Source: Chitinophagaceae bacterium
Lineage (GTDB): Bacteria > Bacteroidota > Bacteroidia > Chitinophagales > Chitinophagaceae
Assembly (NCBI GenBank): GCA_026415715.1
Contig: JAOAGO010000022.1
Span: 1-49,017, forward strand
Reading direction: 5' to 3'
Length of the DNA: 49,017 nt
Numbering within the stretch: position 1 is the stretch's first letter; each line of letters opens with the position of its first letter. Shown here in pieces: positions 1 through 10,884 of the stretch. A program made the position numbers and the translations under genes. Below the pieces are notes generated by a model, which saw only the letters and a program-made list of their open reading frames with translations, had not been told where the DNA came from and did not search any database.

Positions 1-2358
<2,358 letters not shown>

Positions 2359-2445
2359 TAAATCTTTTTTTTCACTCGTCTTACTTCCCGATATGTTCAC
2401 CTTATTGATGTCAGCAACCTGAACCAGCCCGACATCAAAACGTCT

Positions 2446-2553
<108 letters not shown>

Positions 2554-2560
2554 TCTTTTA

Positions 2561-2588
2561 ACCCTCCGTTTCCTGCGGAGGGTTTTTT
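2561..2588 (+). terminator. Intrinsic terminator of the rRNA operon
   Basis: A stem ACCCTCCG (2561-2568) pairs with CGGAGGGT (2576-2583) around a 7-nt loop, followed directly by a T run. It lies 8 nt after the 5S 3' end, so it most likely ends the rrn transcript. Confidence 0.9.
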
Positions 2589-2646
2589 ATTTCTCTTCCG
2601 CACTCACCCCCGTTACCTGTTATCAAAACCGAAAAAAGATTTCAGG

Positions 2647-2755
2647 GGCTGTCGGCTGCAATACATACCTCAGCACCGGTTCCGGCCGCTTCAGGGTACG
2701 CTTCGCTTCCGTGCTTCGCACCCTCGCTCCGCTCGGCCTTCCGCGTCCGGCAGCC
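2647..2755. repeat. GC-rich nested inverted repeat downstream of the rRNA operon
   Basis: The gap between the rRNA terminator and the next gene (2589-2953) contains an unusually GC-rich block in an otherwise AT-rich spacer. Three nested complementary arms are visible: GGCTGTCGG (2647-2655) with CCGGCAGCC (2747-2755), GGCCG (2684-2688) with CGGCC (2734-2738), and AGGGT (2693-2697) with ACCCT (2720-2724). The 16 bases starting it (2641-2656) recur with one difference at 4779-4794, upstream of mnmA. No convincing gene is present; the remainder of the gap (2756-2953) is AT-rich and shows nothing recognisable. Confidence 0.5.
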
Positions 2756-2953
2756 TCTTGGCTTTCACTTATCTATCGGCAGAGAATTATTATGATAAAA
2801 AAACAACTTCATTTTTTAGCTACTCCCTCACATGATTTCAACTTGAAATTGAAAATTGCAAATCAGGTATGCGATTTCCCTGATACCGCAAAATCAAATA
2901 AAACCAAAACATACTTTTTTTCTCCTGAATTCAAACTGATTTTTTCAATAATC

Positions 2954-4750
2954 TCATTTTGCCGTTTCCATAATATCCTCCTTGCGCACAACTCCTTCAT
3001 CATCCAACACCCGAAATACCGGATAACGCATAAAGGTAGGCTCCATCCAGGGCGATAGCTGATAAATAAAATTCAGCTGGGCATATCCGTTTGCCGCAAA
3101 GGCCGTGTCTGAATTCTTTTTCTGCTCAAAAAGCCTTTGTATCTCGGGATGGCGCCTGAGAAAAGCGGCAGCGCTGTCTTCAAAAACATAAGCCGAAAAA
3201 CCTTCCTTTTGCCCCAGTATGGCGTCAAAAAAATTCCAGGCAAAAAAAGAATCCTCGGCTTCCGGCTCCAGCGTTTCTGTCAGAAAACGGTTTGCCACTT
3301 GATTCATCGGAATATACCAGTCGTTTTTCCGGAAAGCAATATTCATTATGCTTTTGCTTACCCTTACATCACTGTTCAGATGATGCATTTCGTAGGGGCG
3401 GGGTAGGGTTTTATAATCTTCAATCTTATACACTTCCACCTTTATCACCGTATCGCGGGCAAGCCGGTACATCTTCACGTTGTTCAGTTGCAACAGTTCC
3501 ACCACCGGCCACCAGCCCTGCGGAATGATGTATGCCCCTGGCTTTGTTACGTAATGTACAGGTTCAAACCCGTCATAAACAGTTATATTTTTTTCAAAGG
3601 GCTTTGAGCGATCGTAGTACAACATTTTTTGTCCGGTAAGCCCGCTGATTTTATATCCGGCCTCGTATCCTTTAAAGAGAAAAGTTTTAAATATTTTTTT
3701 ATCCGGTTTCCAACGAATAGGAAAAGAAGCCTGCGTGCAAACTTTTTGTTTTGTGTTTTGTCGGAGTTGTTTTATTCTTTGCCGGTTTTCCGATGTGTAT
3801 TCCACAAAGCATTTCATCAGGGCCAGTGTGGCGCTTACCCGTTGGGCATACGGTTTCAGCATGTGCGTTTCGGGTACAAAAGCAAACGTATGCCACAGCG
3901 CCGCAAAACCACTGGTGTACCGCGGACTATCCCAAAATTCCGTCCATCCGTTTTCCGGGCTGGTGTTGAATACATTCACATAAGGTGCCATATCCCAGCC
4001 CTTATCTTTCATTCGTCTGAAAAGGGAAGGTTCAAATTCATCTCTCAGAAATTTTCCCATATCTCCGCCAAGTTTTTGGCTTTGGGTGCTGATGAGTGTC
4101 ATCACATGCTGATAGTCTGCCCCGTTGCTTACATGATGATCAACGAAGACATCGGGATCGAGCAGGTGAAAGATTTGAATCAGCGAACGGGCTTCCCGTG
4201 AATCACACTTGATCATGTCGCGGTTCAGATCCAGGTTTCTTGAATTTCCGCGAAATCCGATTTCTTCCGGTCCGTTCTGATTTACGCGGAAAAACCGGCT
4301 TCGGTTTAAGCAGCCCCCGATGTTATAGACCGGAATGATGCAAACCATCACATCTTCCGGCAACCGATACTGTCCTTTTACAAATTCTTTGGCAAAGAGC
4401 ATGCTGGCGTCAATTCCGTCCGGCTCGCCGGGATGAATTCCGTTATTAAACAAAATAATACTTTTCTGTTTTCTGATGTTTTCAAAATTCAGATTTTCGG
4501 GAATCTGACGGGCTAACAGGGCCAGATGCAAAGGATATCCGGCATCGGTTTGCCCCATGGTAAAAAGTTTTACGTTTTTGCTTGCCCGGTCGGCCGTTTT
4601 CCACCAGTCAATAATTTCTGAATATGTAGCCGTTTGCGTGCCACCGGATTTTTCAAAACGAGTTTGCATGCCGGACTGTGCCGGAAGTTGTAGCCAGAGT
4701 GTTTTAAACATAAAAATCAGAAAAAGATACCTGCAACCTTTTCTTTTCAT
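2954..4750 (-). CDS. Secreted M14-family zinc carboxypeptidase-like protein
   Basis: This is an exported metallopeptidase of the M14 (carboxypeptidase A-like) fold, about 598 residues long. The zinc motif HPGEPDG (HxxE) is near residue 106. It is followed by the substrate-binding region NLDLNRDM, the third zinc ligand in VFVDHHVSNG, and a likely catalytic Glu in the segment VPETHML. The chosen start gives a clear signal peptide (MKRKG, then a hydrophobic stretch ending LPAQSG); an in-frame ATG 24 bp upstream would put eight polar residues ahead of it. The gene is divergent from mnmA, with only about 90 bp between starts. Substrate unknown: the family includes true carboxypeptidases and peptidoglycan or amide hydrolases. 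The family call is firm, the specificity is not. Confidence 0.85.
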   Translation of the reverse strand: MKRKGCRYLFLIFMFKTLWLQLPAQSGMQTRFEKSGGTQTATYSEIIDWWKTADRASKNVKLFTMGQTDAGYPLHLALLARQIPENLNFENIRKQKSIILFNNGIHPGEPDGIDASMLFAKEFVKGQYRLPEDVMVCIIPVYNIGGCLNRSRFFRVNQNGPEEIGFRGNSRNLDLNRDMIKCDSREARSLIQIFHLLDPDVFVDHHVSNGADYQHVMTLISTQSQKLGGDMGKFLRDEFEPSLFRRMKDKGWDMAPYVNVFNTSPENGWTEFWDSPRYTSGFAALWHTFAFVPETHMLKPYAQRVSATLALMKCFVEYTSENRQRIKQLRQNTKQKVCTQASFPIRWKPDKKIFKTFLFKGYEAGYKISGLTGQKMLYYDRSKPFEKNITVYDGFEPVHYVTKPGAYIIPQGWWPVVELLQLNNVKMYRLARDTVIKVEVYKIEDYKTLPRPYEMHHLNSDVRVSKSIMNIAFRKNDWYIPMNQVANRFLTETLEPEAEDSFFAWNFFDAILGQKEGFSAYVFEDSAAAFLRRHPEIQRLFEQKKNSDTAFAANGYAQLNFIYQLSPWMEPTFMRYPVFRVLDDEGVVRKEDIMETAK

Positions 4751-4805
4751 ACAATGTTGTTTAAAGTTTGGCAATACATTCAGAGGCTGTCGGCCATGGG
4801 TTTCG

Positions 4806-4813
4806 TATCTTTG
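4806..4813 (+). promoter_or_regulatory. Bacteroidota -7 element of mnmA
   Basis: TATCTTTG matches the TAnnTTTG consensus exactly and lies 29 bp before the chosen mnmA ATG. It also shows that an upstream in-frame ATG at 4768 lies ahead of the promoter and cannot be the start on this transcript. No clear -33 TTTG is seen at the usual distance. Confidence 0.65.
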
Positions 4814-4842
4814 TAAATGTAAAACGTTTACAAGAATACCGA

Positions 4843-5952
4843 ATGAGTAAAAAAGGAAAAGTGCTGGTAGCCATGAGCGGTGGTATTGACAGTACCGTCA
4901 CGGCGCTTCTTTTGCATGATGAAGGCTATGAAGTTGTAGGCATTACCATGAAAACCTGGGATTATGCGCACAGTGGCGGAAGTAAAAAAGAAACCGGTTG
5001 TTGTAATCTGGATTCATTCAATGACGCCAGAAAAGCAGCCGTTGAGCACGGCTTTCCTCACTATATTTTAGATATACGGGAAGAATTCGGTGATTTTGTA
5101 ATTCACAACTTTGTGGAAGAATATCTGGCCGGAAGAACGCCCAACCCCTGCATACTCTGCAACACGCATATAAAATGGAGAGCCTTGCTCAAAAGGGCAG
5201 ATGCATTGAGCTGCGATTACATCGCTACGGGCCATTATGCCAGGATCCGGCTTCATGAGAACGGACGTTACGTCATCAGTAAAGGAACAGACGAAACAAA
5301 AGATCAGAGCTATGTGCTGTGGGGGCTGCAGCAGGATTTGCTGAGCCGTACGTTGCTTCCTTTGGGTACGTACAGAAAAAAAGAAATCAGGGAAATGGCC
5401 AGAGCTTATGGCTATCCTGAGCTGGCAACCAAAAGCGAAAGCTATGAGATTTGTTTTGTTCCTGATAATGATTACAGGGGATTTTTAAAAAGAAAGGTGC
5501 CAGGACTGGAACAAAAAGTAGCGGGAGGATTTTTTATTGACAAACAGGGAAATATTTTAGGAAAACACAAAGGATATCCTTTTTACACCATAGGCCAGCG
5601 AAAGGGACTGGAAATTGCCCTGGGAAAGCCAATGTATGTTACCGCCATTGATCCGGTAAATAACACCGTTACGCTCGGCACCGAAGAAGATCTGGAACAA
5701 AATGTGATGCAGGTTTCGGGAGTCAATCTGATAAAATACGAAACGATACCCGAAGGCATCGAAGCCGTTACCAAAATCCGATACAGAGATAAAGGCGCTC
5801 TTTCCCGCCTGTATCCCGAAAACGAACAAATCGTAAATGTTCATTTTGCCGAAAGGGTTAAAAGCATAGCTCCCGGACAAAGCGCTGTTTTTTACGAAGG
5901 AGATGATGTGATTGGCGGGGGTATTATCCGCAAAGGACATTTGCAGGTTTAA
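4843..5952 (+). CDS. mnmA: tRNA-specific 2-thiouridylase MnmA
   Basis: MnmA puts sulfur on C2 of the wobble uridine (U34) of tRNAs for Lys, Glu and Gln, using ATP to activate the base and a persulfide relay to deliver sulfur. The 369-residue product has the PP-loop SGGIDS (residues 12-17), the first catalytic cysteine in NPCILCN (Cys103), the ATGHYARI and KDQSYVLW blocks of the adenylation domain, and the second catalytic cysteine in YEICFVPD (Cys204). Length is typical. The start is set by the MSKKGKVLVAMSGG N-terminus and the promoter at 4806. Terminated by a hairpin at 5987. Cytoplasmic housekeeping enzyme. Confidence 0.97.
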   Translation: MSKKGKVLVAMSGGIDSTVTALLLHDEGYEVVGITMKTWDYAHSGGSKKETGCCNLDSFNDARKAAVEHGFPHYILDIREEFGDFVIHNFVEEYLAGRTPNPCILCNTHIKWRALLKRADALSCDYIATGHYARIRLHENGRYVISKGTDETKDQSYVLWGLQQDLLSRTLLPLGTYRKKEIREMARAYGYPELATKSESYEICFVPDNDYRGFLKRKVPGLEQKVAGGFFIDKQGNILGKHKGYPFYTIGQRKGLEIALGKPMYVTAIDPVNNTVTLGTEEDLEQNVMQVSGVNLIKYETIPEGIEAVTKIRYRDKGALSRLYPENEQIVNVHFAERVKSIAPGQSAVFYEGDDVIGGGIIRKGHLQV

Positions 5953-5986
5953 AACAATAACAATGAGCTTTTTACGTTTTTAACCC

Positions 5987-6014
5987 CGGGGAGATTTTAT
6001 TCCCCGTTTTTTAT
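5987..6014 (+). terminator. Intrinsic terminator after mnmA
   Basis: The stem CGGGGA (5987-5992) pairs with TCCCCG (6001-6006) around an 8-nt loop and is followed by a T-rich tail. It separates mnmA from the downstream lipoprotein gene. Confidence 0.85.
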
Positions 6015-6017
6015 TTG

Positions 6018-6025
6018 TATTTTTA
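6018..6025 (+). promoter_or_regulatory. Possible -7 element of the lipoprotein/subtilase pair
   Basis: TATTTTTA differs from TAnnTTTG only at the last base. It falls right after the mnmA terminator and 38 bp before the chosen GTG start, so it is the best promoter candidate for the 6063-8867 pair. Support is positional only. Confidence 0.35.
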
Positions 6026-6062
6026 CAAAGATTATAAACCCAACCTGAAAAATCTTGAATCC

Positions 6063-6842
6063 GTGAAAACATTACATACATACAGGCTTTTTCTTTTTAT
6101 GGTGTTGCCTGCCTTGAGCTTCAGCGTTTTTATTTCCTGTAATAAAAAAGAAACATTTTTAACCGATAAAATCACAGATTATTTACCCCTTGCTCCCGGG
6201 AAATATATAACCTATCGGGTGGATTCCATGGTATTTACCAATTTCGGTAGGAGCACTGAAATCCGAAAATATCAGGTCAGGCATCTTGTAGATGCACTGA
6301 TAACGGATAATCTGGGGCGGCCGGCCTACCGCATCTTCCGTTTCATCCGCGACTCGGCCGGTACACAACCCTGGCAGGCGAACGGAACATATCTGATGAT
6401 GCTTCTGAACGACAAAGCAGAAATGACAGAAGATAACCTGAGGGTTATAAAGTTACAGTTGCCCATAAAGGATAAATTTACCTGGAAAGGAAACCGTTAT
6501 CTGCCCGACAATCCTTACGGCCCCCTTTATAATTTCAGTAATGATGATAATATGGCCGATTGGGATTTTTATTATGATGGCAATCCGTCATCTTTTAGTT
6601 ACCGGGGAGTAAACTACAACAACGTTATTACCGTAGAACAGGCTAATGAAGTGCTCAACGTGCCCATCACCAATCCGAATGCTTATGCAGCGCTTACCCG
6701 CTGTGTGGATCGGTATGCTAAAGGAACGGGTCTTGTGTTTCGCCATTTTGAAATCTGGGAGTATCAGCCCAACCCCGGAGGTACTGCCGGGCCTTACAAA
6801 ACCGGATTCGGCATCACCATGTGGATGATTGATAAAAACTGA
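6063..6842 (+). CDS. Putative lipoprotein of unknown function
   Basis: I do not recognise a named family. The 259-residue product starts with a short lysine/arginine-containing segment, a hydrophobic stretch and the lipobox-like FISC followed by NKKE, so it should be a lipoprotein after cleavage before the Cys. The rest is a soluble, aromatic-rich domain without obvious repeats. GTG at 6063 is preferred. An earlier in-frame TTG lies inside the terminator tail, and an ATG at 6099 would remove the basic residues needed for export. It sits 15 bp before the secreted subtilase gene on the same strand, so the two are probably co-transcribed. Confidence 0.7.
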   Translation: MKTLHTYRLFLFMVLPALSFSVFISCNKKETFLTDKITDYLPLAPGKYITYRVDSMVFTNFGRSTEIRKYQVRHLVDALITDNLGRPAYRIFRFIRDSAGTQPWQANGTYLMMLLNDKAEMTEDNLRVIKLQLPIKDKFTWKGNRYLPDNPYGPLYNFSNDDNMADWDFYYDGNPSSFSYRGVNYNNVITVEQANEVLNVPITNPNAYAALTRCVDRYAKGTGLVFRHFEIWEYQPNPGGTAGPYKTGFGITMWMIDKN

Positions 6843-6857
6843 AGTTATTCATTTTTC

Positions 6858-8867
6858 ATGAAACTTCGCTGTTTTCATAGATTCATTTTTATTTCTTTCA
6901 TATTACAACTGTATTATTACTCTGCTCAGGCGCAATTTTCAAGATATATTGTAACGCTGAAAGATAAAAACAGTACGCCCTTTTCATTCAGTAATCCTTC
7001 TGCTTTTCTTTCCGCAAAAGCCATAGAGCGAAGGGCGCGGTACGGGATTGCGTTAGACAGCACCGATTTGCCGGTAACACCGGCCTATCTGAGTCAAATC
7101 CGTAATGTACCCAACATCACCATACTGAATGTGTCTAAATGGCTGAATTCGCTAACGGTTCAGACAAACGATTTAAATGCAATAAATACAATCCGCAATT
7201 TTCCCTTTGTATTAAATGTTTCCGGAATTGCCGCCCGTCCGCTTTCAAACAGTTATCCCTCAAAGAAAAATTTTGAGAAAGAAGAATTTTTTCTTCCTGA
7301 ACAAAACCGGGTCAGTCAGGTCACCAACAACTACTACAACTATGGGGCCCCGTCTTTCAATGAAATTCAACTGCATAATGGCCAATTTTTACACAACATC
7401 GGTTTGCGGGGGCAGGGAATGACCATTGCCATGCTGGATGCCGGCTATTTTAATTTTACAAACCTGAGGGCTTTTGACAGCGCCAGAGCCAACGGGCAGA
7501 TCTTAAGCACATGGGATTTTGTATCACGCCACGAAAGCGTAACGGAAGATCACCCGCATGGCATGCAATGTTTGTCCACCATTTTAGCTAATATTCCGGG
7601 GCAGTTTATCGGAATGGCTCCGCAGGCAAGAGTTCATTTATTCCGCACGGAGGATGCAGCTACAGAATACCCCATTGAAGAACACAACTGGGTATGTGCC
7701 GCCGAACGGGCTGACAGCCTGGGATGTGATGTGATTTCCTCATCTCTGGGGTATAATATATTCGATAACCCCGTGTTCAATTACACATATTCTCAGATGA
7801 ACGGAAACGTGGCACTATCAACAATCGGAGCCGACCTGGCGGCACGAAAAGGAATGCTGGTTTTTAACTCGGCCGGCAATGAGGGCTTTTCTTCATGGAG
7901 ATATATCATTGCCCCCTCCGACGGCGATAGCGTGATTGCTGTAGGGGCCGTAAATGCAGCCGGTACGGTGGCGGGATTTTCCAGTTATGGTCCGTCATCC
8001 GACGGACAGATTAAGCCTGATGTCGTCTCAGTAGGGGCTATGGCTATCATTCAAACTACGGCAAATACAGTCGGGTATGGTAACGGAACCTCATTTTCTT
8101 GCCCCAAAATGGCCGGCTTGGCTACCTGCCTTTGGCAGGCTTTTCCGGAATTTCAACCCATGCGTATAGCCAGAGCCTTGCGGGAATCCGGCCATAAAGC
8201 AAATCAACCCGATGACAGGGTAGGTTACGGTATTCCGGATATGAAAAAAGCATTTTCCTCCCTGCTTACTGAATACGCCACATCGTCTGTATCCATTTCT
8301 CAATGTAAGGTAGCCCTTCGCTGGCGAACCAAAGATGTGAGCAGCATGAGATATGAAATAGAACGAAAAGCGCCGGGCGATACGGGATTTATACGAATTG
8401 CTTCACTTTCGGCTACTGCAGGCCAGAATTTGTCAATTAAAGATTATGAATGGACACAGGATTTGTCAGGAGGATCTTTCGGAAATTATTTGTACAGGAT
8501 TAAACAGATTCTGGATACTTCTACGACGGCATACACCGAGGCGTACATAGATACCGCTATTTTACTCCTCACCCAACCCTGCCGCTCTCAAAATACAAAC
8601 CGGGAAGAATTGCTGATTAAAGTATTATCAACCCCGGTAAATAGCGGTATGGCTGAAGTTTTAACGGAATCGGTATTTGCCGTAGCCAATTTACAACTTG
8701 TTGTTCTGGATGCATCGGGAAGAAAAATGATTACCGTTGCTGCTTCAAAACCCGCAGGCAGAAAAATTATCCGGATTCCGGTAAATCAATTATCATCCGG
8801 CAGTTACCTGTTGCAGGCGTTTGACGGAAACCGGAGGCTGGGAAGCACATCATTCATCAGGTTGTGA
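6858..8867 (+). CDS. Secreted S8 subtilisin-like peptidase with T9SS sorting domain
   Basis: This is a subtilase of 669 residues. An N-terminal signal peptide (to about residue 26) precedes a propeptide-like region. The catalytic domain shows the Asp in IAMLDAG (Asp194), His in DHPHGMQC (His234), the oxyanion Asn in NSAGNEG (Asn341) and the nucleophile in GNGTSFSCP (Ser412). The last 75 residues or so form a beta-rich module ending in GSYLLQAFDG...GSTSFIRL, which is a type A C-terminal sorting signal of the type IX secretion system; the protein is therefore expected to cross the outer membrane and be anchored or released. The 3' end overlaps the convergent rRNA methyltransferase gene by 18 bp. 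Substrate unknown. Confidence 0.92.
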   Translation: MKLRCFHRFIFISFILQLYYYSAQAQFSRYIVTLKDKNSTPFSFSNPSAFLSAKAIERRARYGIALDSTDLPVTPAYLSQIRNVPNITILNVSKWLNSLTVQTNDLNAINTIRNFPFVLNVSGIAARPLSNSYPSKKNFEKEEFFLPEQNRVSQVTNNYYNYGAPSFNEIQLHNGQFLHNIGLRGQGMTIAMLDAGYFNFTNLRAFDSARANGQILSTWDFVSRHESVTEDHPHGMQCLSTILANIPGQFIGMAPQARVHLFRTEDAATEYPIEEHNWVCAAERADSLGCDVISSSLGYNIFDNPVFNYTYSQMNGNVALSTIGADLAARKGMLVFNSAGNEGFSSWRYIIAPSDGDSVIAVGAVNAAGTVAGFSSYGPSSDGQIKPDVVSVGAMAIIQTTANTVGYGNGTSFSCPKMAGLATCLWQAFPEFQPMRIARALRESGHKANQPDDRVGYGIPDMKKAFSSLLTEYATSSVSISQCKVALRWRTKDVSSMRYEIERKAPGDTGFIRIASLSATAGQNLSIKDYEWTQDLSGGSFGNYLYRIKQILDTSTTAYTEAYIDTAILLLTQPCRSQNTNREELLIKVLSTPVNSGMAEVLTESVFAVANLQLVVLDASGRKMITVAASKPAGRKIIRIPVNQLSSGSYLLQAFDGNRRLGSTSFIRL

Positions 8868-10004
8868 CGGCCTGCGGAAGAGTGAGGCAAAAAGAGTGTC
8901 GCCTTCTTTATCATATCCGGTAAAATATTTGCTTTGAACGGGAATGAGATGGCATTCTTTGCTGAGGTAACGAATCTGAAATTCATTTTCCTCTTTAAAT
9001 ACCGAGCAGGTTATATACAATAAATACCCGCCCGGCCTTAAAAAAGGTACAGCGTTTGAAATGATTTTTTTCTGAAGGGTAGTGTAATGAGTTAATTTTT
9101 CGGTTGTGAAGTAGTGTATGTTTTCGGGAGTGCGGGCCCAGGTGCCGCTTCCCGTACAAGGCACGTCAGCCACAATCACATCAAACTGCGGCAAATCGGG
9201 AAGTGAATTTTCTTTCGACAGGTCGGCAATAATACATGTGTACCGGCCGATGCCGGCTTCGCGAAATCTTTTTTTCAGTTGCAAAAGTATGGAAGCCCTT
9301 ACATCTGAAGCGAACAAAGAAACCGAAGGCAGAAGATCATAAGCCAGTATAGATTTTCCACCGCTTCCTGCACAGCAATCCCAAAGCGTAAATCGGGATA
9401 AGCCGGAAAACTTTTTGATATAGGAAATGAATTCGCCTGTCTGTTGAGAGCTGATATCCTGAATAACGGCCTCCCGATTTAATGCGAGGATGCTGTGCAC
9501 AGGAATACTGTTTGGCAATTTCAGACAGTTGGGCAACGGCTCTTCAAAAGGGATATGGTGTTTTTTCAGTTTTTGCAAAACCTGTATATTCTTACCGGGC
9601 CGGATACGTAAAAAAAGAGCCGGTTGTTTCAGTAACGACGCAGTAAAGTATTGTCTGTTTATTTCAGCGCTCAGTAAGTTGTAATTCGGAAAAATATCCC
9701 GCCAGGCAACTTTGTGTTTTTGTAACTGAAGTTGAAATTTTTGAAACGGCTCCGGAAGTGCATCAACCGGAAAGGAGTGGCAAAGCAAAAAACTTTTGAT
9801 TATTTTTTCCTCCAAACCGTCGTTCGGAAAAATGCCGGAAGCCCGGAAGTAGGAATAGCACATGGCGGCTAATGTTTTTCTATCTGTTGAACCGGCTTTT
9901 TTATATTGGCTGAAAAAACGTTTCAGGTGTGCAGAAAAAGGTTCCTTGCCGTCATACTGCTGAATAATTTGCCGGGCTATGGCCGGATGAGCCGGGTGAA
10001 GCAT
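8850..10004 (-). CDS. RsmB/NOP2-type rRNA (cytosine-C5) methyltransferase
   Basis: A SAM-dependent m5C RNA methyltransferase of the RsmB/Nol1/Nop2 family, 384 residues. The SAM pocket is the CCAGSGGKS segment (motif I), followed by FASDVR (motif II). The two cysteines of the family mechanism are both present: motif IV ADVPCTGSG (Cys283) and motif VI YITCSVF (Cys333). The N-terminal third is poorly conserved and may be a reduced NusB-like domain; the protein is shorter than E. coli RsmB. The likely role is methylating a cytosine in 16S rRNA, but the exact position cannot be read from the sequence. Upstream and on the same strand lies a lipoprotein gene, 24 bp away. Confidence 0.87.
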   Translation of the reverse strand: MLHPAHPAIARQIIQQYDGKEPFSAHLKRFFSQYKKAGSTDRKTLAAMCYSYFRASGIFPNDGLEEKIIKSFLLCHSFPVDALPEPFQKFQLQLQKHKVAWRDIFPNYNLLSAEINRQYFTASLLKQPALFLRIRPGKNIQVLQKLKKHHIPFEEPLPNCLKLPNSIPVHSILALNREAVIQDISSQQTGEFISYIKKFSGLSRFTLWDCCAGSGGKSILAYDLLPSVSLFASDVRASILLQLKKRFREAGIGRYTCIIADLSKENSLPDLPQFDVIVADVPCTGSGTWARTPENIHYFTTEKLTHYTTLQKKIISNAVPFLRPGGYLLYITCSVFKEENEFQIRYLSKECHLIPVQSKYFTGYDKEGDTLFASLFRRPSQPDE

Positions 10005-10028
10005 TGGTATGGGTTATTAAAAGGATAA

Positions 10029-10874
10029 TCAGCGATAAATGTATTTCGCGGTAGTGGTCAGGGTCATCCCGGTTTGAGTTGTTCGTACCGTGTCCGGTTT
10101 ATTGGCCATATTGTAAATGTATGTTCTTTCGGTAATTAAATTCTGGCCCGGGTTTAAGGAATTCGTTATTTCCGTGCGAATGATGTTATTGGCATTAAAC
10201 CATTCTACTCTTCCGGTAATTATGGCTTCGTTTTGCAGTATGAGAGGATTTGTCTTATTGTCGAAGCTGAAGGTTTGATTTATGTTGGCGGCAGCAAAGA
10301 GGCCGGGAATATTTTCAATTTTTCGTTGCACTGAAATGATGTTTTTGCCTGTTTCATTGTAAACGTAATTTACCCTTTGTGCAACCATGGGAGGTATGGG
10401 TATGGGCATACCCGTTATCGCGATATGATGTTCTTCGCTAATAATTCTTCCGGAACTGTTGTATGCATAAACGGCGCTGTCTTTTATTGTGAGGTTTCCG
10501 AATGGAATAACAATGGAAAAAACGGATGAAGTATATCGGGATAAGGCATTGTTATAATTGTGTTTTATCAGCAGGCTGTCAACACCCGGAAAATTCAGGT
10601 TTGGCGATTTGACTACGGTTTCGGTAATAATCCCTGAATTGTTTCGGCGAATAATGAGTTCCGAAGAAATGCCGGGGCCGGTTGTTTTTTCTCTGATCAG
10701 CCGCCCGCCGGCATCATAGGTGAATTCGGTTAGGGTTGTATCATTCGCGGAGAATGATTTAATCATCATAAGACGGGAACCGGCAGCATTCCAGCCCCAG
10801 TCAATTTCTTTCTGACATCCGTACTGAAATATCACGGTAAGGCATATCAGAACAAAAAGAATTCTAACATTCAT
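10029..10874 (-). CDS. Putative lipoprotein with YD-like beta repeats
   Basis: The 281-residue product begins with a hydrophobic signal ending in the lipobox-like QYGC, then QKEIDWGW. The mature part is rich in Tyr, Asn, Thr and Ile and shows repeated motifs of the type FTYDAGGRLIRE, VYAYNSSGRIIS and NYVYNETGKNI, about 50-60 residues apart, which resemble the YD/RHS-like repeats found in many Bacteroidota surface lipoproteins. The function is unknown. It lies 10 bp downstream of the E2 gene of 2-oxoglutarate dehydrogenase on the same strand, so it may be read through from that operon without a metabolic link. Confidence 0.7.
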   Translation of the reverse strand: MNVRILFVLICLTVIFQYGCQKEIDWGWNAAGSRLMMIKSFSANDTTLTEFTYDAGGRLIREKTTGPGISSELIIRRNNSGIITETVVKSPNLNFPGVDSLLIKHNYNNALSRYTSSVFSIVIPFGNLTIKDSAVYAYNSSGRIISEEHHIAITGMPIPIPPMVAQRVNYVYNETGKNIISVQRKIENIPGLFAAANINQTFSFDNKTNPLILQNEAIITGRVEWFNANNIIRTEITNSLNPGQNLITERTYIYNMANKPDTVRTTQTGMTLTTTAKYIYR

Positions 10875-10884
10875 ACCTTAAAAT

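Noticed and set aside
2359-2445. Possible tRNA in the 23S-5S spacer
   Set aside because: No cloverleaf or CCA-like 3' end; only a short GATGTC/GACATC inverted repeat is seen.
2711-3058. A 115-codon + strand frame after the rRNA operon
   Set aside because: It runs through the GC-rich inverted repeat and into the antisense of the M14 peptidase. It has no family match and no promoter.
4768-4842. Upstream in-frame start for mnmA
   Set aside because: The -7 element TATCTTTG lies inside this stretch, and the extra residues do not match MnmA proteins.
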